Shown piece after piece: positions 21,961 to 27,566 of a DNA stretch of 27,566 nucleotides. Position numbers and translations under genes: made by a program. Source of the DNA: Actinomycetota bacterium (GTDB lineage Bacteria > Actinomycetota > Humimicrobiia > Humimicrobiales > Humimicrobiaceae); contig SOKC01000088.1 in assembly GCA_004376325.1 (NCBI GenBank), positions 1 through 27,566 on the forward strand, in the 5' to 3' direction. The notes beneath the pieces were generated by a model. It was not told the DNA's origin and searched no databases. It saw only the letters and a list, made by a program, of their open reading frames with translations. How positions within the stretch are numbered: position 1 is the stretch's first letter; each line of letters begins with the position of its first letter.

Positions 21961-24222
21961 GTGTCCAGATTAAGAAAAAAACATAAAGCTAGAAAACCTT
22001 CCAGGGTGATAATAGCCATAATAGCTGTCATTTTGGCTGTACAGTTACTGGTCACATTTGTATTTTCAGGTATCCTTATATTTGCCTTCCAGGCTGTTGC
22101 CTCCTTTTTCGAGGATCTACCAAAACCAAAACTGGAAGATTTTTCACCAACAGAAAGTGCCCTTACATCAAAAATATATGCTGCTGATGGCGCCCTTATA
22201 GCAACCTTCCATGGTGAGGAAAACAGAGAATTAGTGTCATACCAGCAAATACCCAGAAACCTGATAAATGCTGTTATTGCAATTGAAGATGAAAGATTCT
22301 ATCAGCATCAGGGTTTTGATATCGAAGGCATAATCCGTTCATTTATTATAAATCTTGTATCCGGAGAAATAGAACAGGGTGCCACTACTATTACCCAGGG
22401 ATATATAAAAAATGTATATATCCCTGAAGAAAAATACGATATAACCTATGAGAGAAAGATAAAAGAAGCTGCCCTTGCCTATCAGCTCGAACAAATTTAT
22501 TCCAAAAAAGAAATACTGGAGATGTATTTGAACACAGTCTACTTTGGAGAAGGCGCCTATGGGGTTCAGGCTGCAGCAAAAATATATTTCAACAAAAATG
22601 TTGAATATCTGAACCTTTCCGAGTGCGCCATAATTGCAGGGCTCCTCCAGTCCTATTTGTACTCACCTTATATTGATAAAAAAGCAGCTCTGGAAAGAAG
22701 AAATATAGTGCTGGCCAAAATGCTCGAACTGGGCTACATAAACCAGGAAGAATATGATGATACAATAAAGATGCCCATAATCACCCAGAGACCAAGAGAA
22801 GAAACTGAAAAAGGTTTTGCTCCCTATTTTGTAGAATACGTTAAACAGATATTAATAGGAGAATATGGAGTGGAAAGAGTATTTGAGGGTGGATTTGAAA
22901 TATATACAACTTTAGACCCAAAAATGCAGATCGCCGCTGAAAATGCAATTGAAGAGATCCTTCCTGACCCTGAAGATCCTGCAGCCGCTCTGGTAGCCAT
23001 GGATCCCAGAAATGGATATATAAAGGCTATGGTAGGGGGAAAAGATTTTGGGGAAATGAAATTTAATCTAGCCACCCAGGCTAAAAGACAGCCCGGTTCC
23101 GCTTTTAAGGTCTTTGTACTGCTCTCTGCCCTGGAACAGGGAGTTAGTCCATATATGACTTTTAATCCTAATGGAAATGTCATATTTGATATTGAAGGTA
23201 GTGAACCATGGGAAGTTGGCAACTATAATGACGCTAGTTATGAAATAAATGAAATGCCAGTCCTTGAAGCCACAGTAAAATCTATAAACGTTGTATATTC
23301 CCAGCTTATTATGAAAATAGGAGCTTATGGCATTGCCAGGATCGCTATGGATATGGGAATTGAAACCTTACTGGACCCATACCCATCAATAGGACTTGGT
23401 GGTCTTACAGTTGGAGTATCCCCTCTTGAAGTTTGTACTGCATTTTCAACCATTGCAAATTATGGAATAAGGCATGACCCTGTAGCAATACTTAAAGTTA
23501 TCGATAAAGATGGTAATATTTATGAAGAATATGAGGAAGAAGAAAGACAGGTGCTGACCCCGATTAATGCCTACCGGGCTATAGAGATAATGCAGCAGGT
23601 TATGCTGAGAGGAACCGGTACCAGAGCCAGACTGGATGACAGACCCTGCGCCGGAAAAACCGGCACCACTGATGAAGCTGAAAATGCCTGGTTTTCAGGA
23701 TTTACTACAAACCTTGCCGCCTGCGTGTGGATGGGATATCCGGAGGTTAACAAAAAAATGGGAATCATTCATGACATGAGGGTTCAGGGTGGCGCACAAC
23801 CGGCAATGATCTGGAATTTATTTATGACTGAGGCTACCAAAGATCTTCCCATAGAAAATTTCATAAGACCCCAGGATGACATGATCAATATCCAGGTAGT
23901 AATCAATCCTGAAACAGGAGAGGTGATGCTTCCAAACAGATTTACACCACTTGACCAGATTATTATAAAAGAGTTTCGCTATGGCGGGGAACCAACAGTA
24001 CAGATGCCTATTACTCCTGATGATATACCTATTATGCCAATGGTATCGCTAAAGCACATCAATGAAGCAAATCATATATTAATTGAAGCCGGCTATACCA
24101 ATATAGTATATAAAAATGAGCCATATTCAGAAGTTCCCTCAGGGTACACCCACCGCCAGGACCCTATGTGGGGACAGCCTGTCGAGACTATAAGGAAAAT
24201 TACAGTATGGGTAAATCCTTAA
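21961..24222 (+). CDS. Class A penicillin-binding protein with PASTA tail
   Basis: 753 residues. Polymerises and cross-links peptidoglycan outside the membrane. Basic cytoplasmic start, membrane anchor at about 16-48, GT51 glycosyltransferase (about 70-260) with the catalytic Glu in IEDERFYQHQG (E109) and QGATTITQ, then the transpeptidase with S380 in PGSAFK, SIN in KSINVVYSQ and KTGT at 566-569. A single PASTA-like domain with SLKHINEANHILIEAGY and GQPVETIRKITVWV closes the protein. The start is GTG without an evident ribosome site; an in-frame stop lies just upstream. It precedes gltX by 38 bases and the two may be co-transcribed. Confidence 0.93.
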   Translation: MSRLRKKHKARKPSRVIIAIIAVILAVQLLVTFVFSGILIFAFQAVASFFEDLPKPKLEDFSPTESALTSKIYAADGALIATFHGEENRELVSYQQIPRNLINAVIAIEDERFYQHQGFDIEGIIRSFIINLVSGEIEQGATTITQGYIKNVYIPEEKYDITYERKIKEAALAYQLEQIYSKKEILEMYLNTVYFGEGAYGVQAAAKIYFNKNVEYLNLSECAIIAGLLQSYLYSPYIDKKAALERRNIVLAKMLELGYINQEEYDDTIKMPIITQRPREETEKGFAPYFVEYVKQILIGEYGVERVFEGGFEIYTTLDPKMQIAAENAIEEILPDPEDPAAALVAMDPRNGYIKAMVGGKDFGEMKFNLATQAKRQPGSAFKVFVLLSALEQGVSPYMTFNPNGNVIFDIEGSEPWEVGNYNDASYEINEMPVLEATVKSINVVYSQLIMKIGAYGIARIAMDMGIETLLDPYPSIGLGGLTVGVSPLEVCTAFSTIANYGIRHDPVAILKVIDKDGNIYEEYEEEERQVLTPINAYRAIEIMQQVMLRGTGTRARLDDRPCAGKTGTTDEAENAWFSGFTTNLAACVWMGYPEVNKKMGIIHDMRVQGGAQPAMIWNLFMTEATKDLPIENFIRPQDDMINIQVVINPETGEVMLPNRFTPLDQIIIKEFRYGGEPTVQMPITPDDIPIMPMVSLKHINEANHILIEAGYTNIVYKNEPYSEVPSGYTHRQDPMWGQPVETIRKITVWVNP

Positions 24223-24260
24223 ATAATCCTGTTAGACTCTAATTAAATGTGAATATAAAC

Positions 24261-25763
24261 ATGAACATAAAAAAAGAAAATAATAATAAAGAAATAAGAG
24301 TTAGATTTGCCCCCAGCCCAACCGGGTATTTACACGTAGGAAGCGCCAGGACTGCTTTTTTCAACTGGCTCTATGCCACCAAAACCGGTGGCAAGTTCAT
24401 TTTAAGAATCGAAGACACTGATATAGCCAGGCATCAGGAAGAAACAATAAATCTGATACTAAAGTCACTGAAATGGCTTGGGCTTAACTGGGATGAAGGG
24501 CCGGAAGCCAGCGGCGAATACGGTCCATACAGACAATCCCTGAGAACCAGCATCTATAAAAGATACTCACAGGAACTGATTCAGGCTAAGAAAGCGTACC
24601 ATTGTTTTTGCAGCCCTGAAGAGTTGAAGGAAAAAAGAAAAAACAAAACAATAGAAGGAAAACCTTATAAATATGACCGGAAATGCCTGAAGTTCTCAAG
24701 TAAGGACATTAAATATAATATAGACAGCGGAAAGCCTTACGCCATAAGATTTCTGGTACCCGAAAATAAGACTATTAATTTTAAAGACACTGTATACGGA
24801 AACATAACAGTTAATACCGACAGTATTGAAGATTTTATAATAATAAGGTCTAATGGCCTTCCCACCTATAATTACTCTGTGGCAATAGATGACGCTTTAA
24901 TGAAAATAACTCATGTCATAAGAGGCGAAGATCACCTTTCAAACACTCCAAAACAAATTCTCATCTATAATGCTTTTAATTTTAACATCCCCAATTTCAC
25001 CCATCTGCCGATGATATTGGGTCAGGATGGTCAGAAACTAAGCAAAAGGCACGGTTCTATTTCCATTGAAAAATATATAGAAGAAGGATTTGTAAGAGAA
25101 GCAATACTAAATTATCTTGCGCTCCTTGGCTGGTCATATAATGAAAAAACTACAATTTTTACAACCAGTGAATTGATTAAAAAATTTGAACTTAGTTCCA
25201 TAAATAAAAAGCCAGCCAAATTTGATTACAACAAGCTTTTGTGGATAAATGGATATTATATAAGAAATATGGAAAACTCCCGTCTAAAACAGCTCCTTGA
25301 GAAACAAATAAGAAATTATCTGGCTTCCAAAAACATCATTGATTTAGAAAACAGAATAGAACCATTGGACCAGAAAATCGAAAAAATAATTCCGCTTATA
25401 AAAGAGCGGATAAAGACATTAAAAGAGGGTATAGATTTAATAAGCCCATTTTTTATAAAAATCAGCTACAGTGATGAACTGGCAACTTACTTTAAAAATA
25501 AGGAGATTGATGCAACTGATATATTAAATAGAGTTTATAAGACACTTAGCGAAGTAAGTAGTAAATTTCATGCAAAAGATATTGAAAAGAACTTGAGGTT
25601 AATTTCAGAAAGATTAAACTTAAATTTCAGAAAAATTGCAGAAGTGATCAGAATAGCTGTATGGAATAGCACTATCAGCCCTCCTCTGTTTGAAACTATT
25701 GAAATACTGGGAAAAGAATTAACTTTAAAGAGGATAAATGAATATATGGGAATTATATTATAA
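24261..25763 (+). CDS. gltX: Glutamyl-tRNA synthetase
   Basis: 500 residues. Charges tRNA-Glu (and tRNA-Gln in organisms that amidate it). RFAPSPTGYLHVGSARTA carries the HIGH-type motif (HVGS, 25-28); the Arg-rich RIEDTD follows; KLSKRHG (259-265) is the KMSKS motif. A Cys group CFCS with YDRKC around 112-140 may bind zinc. The C-terminal anticodon-binding part is helical. GTG at 24249 and ATG at 24261 are possible starts; I prefer the ATG, though neither has a good ribosome site. The 3' end overlaps the convergent kinase-like gene by six bases. Confidence 0.95.
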   Translation: MNIKKENNNKEIRVRFAPSPTGYLHVGSARTAFFNWLYATKTGGKFILRIEDTDIARHQEETINLILKSLKWLGLNWDEGPEASGEYGPYRQSLRTSIYKRYSQELIQAKKAYHCFCSPEELKEKRKNKTIEGKPYKYDRKCLKFSSKDIKYNIDSGKPYAIRFLVPENKTINFKDTVYGNITVNTDSIEDFIIIRSNGLPTYNYSVAIDDALMKITHVIRGEDHLSNTPKQILIYNAFNFNIPNFTHLPMILGQDGQKLSKRHGSISIEKYIEEGFVREAILNYLALLGWSYNEKTTIFTTSELIKKFELSSINKKPAKFDYNKLLWINGYYIRNMENSRLKQLLEKQIRNYLASKNIIDLENRIEPLDQKIEKIIPLIKERIKTLKEGIDLISPFFIKISYSDELATYFKNKEIDATDILNRVYKTLSEVSSKFHAKDIEKNLRLISERLNLNFRKIAEVIRIAVWNSTISPPLFETIEILGKELTLKRINEYMGIIL

Positions 25764-26999
25764 CCTGAAAATCATATCTTCAGGGATCAAGTCCTTTCCC
25801 TTTTCAATCACCTTTTTGGTAAAATAAGCCACTACCATTTCTACATTTGTGGGCACTATATATATCTTTGTTTTTGATACCACTGAATAATCGGATGAAA
25901 TAAGACCCAGCTCACCGTTTAACTCCTTATTTCTTGCAAGATCCAGTCTTATTCCCATATAGTCCATATTTTCAAGGCATTTTTCTCTAACATATATGCT
26001 TTTTTCACCAATTTCACCTCCGAAAACTATACAGTCAACATTACCAAGTACAGTTGAGAGTGCCCCTATATATTTTCTTATTCCATCAATATATAAATTT
26101 ACTGCAAGATCGGCTCTCTTGTTTCCCTTTTTAGCTGTATCCAAAATATCTTTAAAATCATCTGTTTTAATTCCAGCAGTAGCAATAAGACCGGCGTTAT
26201 TTGATATTTCATCAAGCGCATCTACCACTGAAAGACCGAGTTCATTCATTGCAAATAGCAAAGCAACACCATCAATATCACCCACTCCTGTCCTTTGAAG
26301 CAGTCCTGAATCAGGTGAAAAACTCATACTGGTATCAATTGATTTTCCATCTTTTATGGCACAAATAGAGCTTCTTTCTCCCAGATAAATTGTAAGCAGG
26401 TTCATCTTTTCAGTCCTTTCAAGTTTATAAGCCATTGCAGCTAAATACTGGTGCGAAATGCTACTGTAGCCATTCTTTTTTATTCCCAGTTTTTTATACC
26501 AGTTCCAGGGGAAACCTGAAAGCCTTCTGAATTCGGGCAATGAGTAATGAAAAGATGACTCGAAGATACCCACCATAGGTACATTAAGTATTCTTTTAAA
26601 TTCTTCAATCGCTTCAATTAATTGCTGATTATGTGTTGACGCAATAAATGTGAATCTTTTCATTTCATCTAATATTTTTTGGGTTAAAATACTGGCTCCG
26701 TTTTTTTCTCCAAGGACACAATTAAATCCCATAGCTCTTATGTCTTTAAGACTGCTTACTACACCACTTTTAATATACCAGTTAAAAATGAGTTTTATCC
26801 CCGCTTCAAATCCCATAATTCTTACTGATTTACTGGTAGCTTTTTTATCACCAATACTGTGGGTAAAATTAGATCTTCCTCTGTTTTTTATTTTATCCAC
26901 ATTGGCTTCACCCAGGACTCTAACTTCATTTTCATTATTAATATCAATAATTTTAGTTTTCAGTGAGTTGCTACCTATATTCCCGATTCCGATAATCAT
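25758..26999 (-). CDS. Acetate-kinase-family protein with altered active site
   Basis: 413 residues, ASKHA fold of the acetate/propionate kinase type. Family landmarks: IGNIGSNSLKTKIID (phosphate 1 loop, usually NAGSSSLK), FESSFHYSLPEF then WNWYKKLGIKKNGYSSISHQYL, DTSMSFSPDSGLL and GDIDG, GGEIGE, and VPTNVEM. Compared with AckA, the acetate-binding Arg of GHRVVHGG is Asn (N93 in GFNCVLGE), the catalytic Asp of FDTAFH is Glu (E147), and the Arg of GTRxGD is Gly (G238). The His of GxSHxY (H183) remains. True acetate kinase activity is therefore doubtful. The ATG at 26999 follows AAAGGGG; an upstream ATG at 27026 is less well placed. Convergent with gltX. Confidence 0.85.
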   Translation of the reverse strand: MIIGIGNIGSNSLKTKIIDINNENEVRVLGEANVDKIKNRGRSNFTHSIGDKKATSKSVRIMGFEAGIKLIFNWYIKSGVVSSLKDIRAMGFNCVLGEKNGASILTQKILDEMKRFTFIASTHNQQLIEAIEEFKRILNVPMVGIFESSFHYSLPEFRRLSGFPWNWYKKLGIKKNGYSSISHQYLAAMAYKLERTEKMNLLTIYLGERSSICAIKDGKSIDTSMSFSPDSGLLQRTGVGDIDGVALLFAMNELGLSVVDALDEISNNAGLIATAGIKTDDFKDILDTAKKGNKRADLAVNLYIDGIRKYIGALSTVLGNVDCIVFGGEIGEKSIYVREKCLENMDYMGIRLDLARNKELNGELGLISSDYSVVSKTKIYIVPTNVEMVVAYFTKKVIEKGKDLIPEDMIFRL

Positions 27000-27224
27000 C
27001 CAATCCCCTTTCAAGCGTTCAGACATACACCAGTCTTTAAAACAAATCTATCGTTTACTGATAATCTAATCAAAAATTTTTTAATTAATTTAGTAAAATT
27101 CATTTTAACAGATTTAAAATCATTTTTATAATATCATTACTCTTAGATTAGAAAAAATGAAAACCTTAAAGGTAATCAAACGTTGATGATTATTGTATAG
27201 GTGTAATTTTTCCTTAGAGATTAT

Positions 27225-27485
27225 CTAACTTTTATTTTTTAAGAGGTTTATTAAATCAAATCTTAAATTTTTTATCTCTGAAGCTATTTCATACAAGATT
27301 TCTGCATTACCGCTGCTTGAGGTAAAAAAATATTTATCTTTATTTTCAGAATTTAAATTACTTATTTTTTCTTTTATCAGACAGCTGATAAAAAAAGATA
27401 GTGATATATCCATCTTTTCAGCAATTTTTTTTGCATTATCCACTAAGTCTTTATTTAATCTAAAGCTGTACATCTTTTTAGTCAT
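27225..27485 (-). CDS. Ribbon-helix-helix-like regulator
   Basis: 86 residues. MTKKMYSFRLNKDLVDNAKKIAEKMDISLSFFISCLIKEKI fits a short strand followed by two helices, as in RHH repressors or antitoxins; the second half is a charged spacer and a terminal helix ending NLLKNKS. No toxin gene follows downstream on this strand (27027-27224 is empty). There is no ribosome site in front of the ATG; instead a consensus promoter lies so close that the transcript should begin almost at the ATG. Twin repeats around that promoter suggest self-repression. Confidence 0.7.
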   Translation of the reverse strand: MTKKMYSFRLNKDLVDNAKKIAEKMDISLSFFISCLIKEKISNLNSENKDKYFFTSSSGNAEILYEIASEIKNLRFDLINLLKNKS

Positions 27486-27490
27486 AGTAC

Positions 27491-27540
27491 TTAAATACTA
27501 AAGATTTATGACTTATTTGTCAACAATATTAAATACTAAA
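27491..27540 (-). promoter_or_regulatory. Promoter with twin 12-bp operator-like repeats
   Basis: On the minus strand TTGACA (27518-27523), 17-base spacer and TAGTAT (27495-27500). TTTAGTATTTAA occurs twice in direct orientation, at 27491-27502 over the -10 and at 27529-27540 just upstream of the -35. The ATG at 27485 is only nine bases from the -10 box. Confidence 0.6.
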
Positions 27541-27566
27541 AACAAGCTTCACTGCTCGAATCTGAG

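Overview
The window is bacterial and AT-rich (roughly one third G+C by eye). It has Shine-Dalgarno sites in front of most genes, a peptidoglycan-type PBP, a lipobox lipoprotein and an anaerobe-like enzyme set (PPi-type phosphofructokinase, acetate-kinase-like protein). A thioredoxin reductase next to a degenerate two-peptidoglycan-binding-domain amidase recalls the actinobacterial trxB-(trxA)-cwlM neighbourhood. A deep, low-GC, uncultivated lineage near Actinobacteriota is therefore a reasonable guess, but nothing here proves the phylum. I saw no rRNA, tRNA or CRISPR array.

Layout. 110-4171 (minus): small hypothetical protein, lipoprotein, deacetylase-family hydrolase, CwlM-like pseudo-amidase and trxB. 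4172-5201 is a gene graveyard holding a TnpB tail remnant, an orphan ribbon-helix-helix gene with a clear promoter, and a frameshifted HlyD-type adaptor tail. 5202-11214: SLOG/LOG protein, DUF1844 protein, adenine phosphoribosyltransferase, M3-like metallopeptidase, an RHH-PIN toxin-antitoxin pair, an OB-HD (YhaM-like) nuclease and surE. 11215-19600 is a rearranged accessory zone. 19579-27485: E1 beta and E1 alpha of a 2-oxoacid dehydrogenase without E2/E3, then divergently a PASTA-tailed class A PBP and gltX, then convergently an acetate-kinase-like protein that has lost key residues, and finally an RHH regulator with a promoter that predicts a near-leaderless message.

The most interesting structure is in 11784-19630. 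The tail of a DUF4870 membrane-protein gene occurs three times, each time joined to a different neighbour: a Phd-PIN toxin-antitoxin cassette (after 12032), an ABC-2 exporter operon (after 15244), and a decayed copy of the E1 beta tail (after 18529). The first two copies are 249 bp and differ at 2 positions. A 163-bp tail of the exporter permease is also duplicated, with 2 differences. The 411-bp junction at 14996-15406 is thus present a second time at 11784-13191, but there it is split by exactly 996 bp carrying the toxin-antitoxin pair. Between the two junction copies lies a 1.8-kb segment with the phosphofructokinase and a group II intron reverse-transcriptase remnant. The E1 beta tail is itself duplicated around the small DUF4190-like gene. 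I read this as repeated cassette capture at convergent gene ends that leaves duplicated 3' ends behind. No integrase is visible, so the mechanism is open.

Functional links: pseudo-amidase, PBP and exporter concern the envelope; PPi-PFK, E1 and the AckA-like protein concern central carbon flow; two RHH/Phd-PIN pairs, two further RHH genes and mobile-element debris mark the plastic parts.
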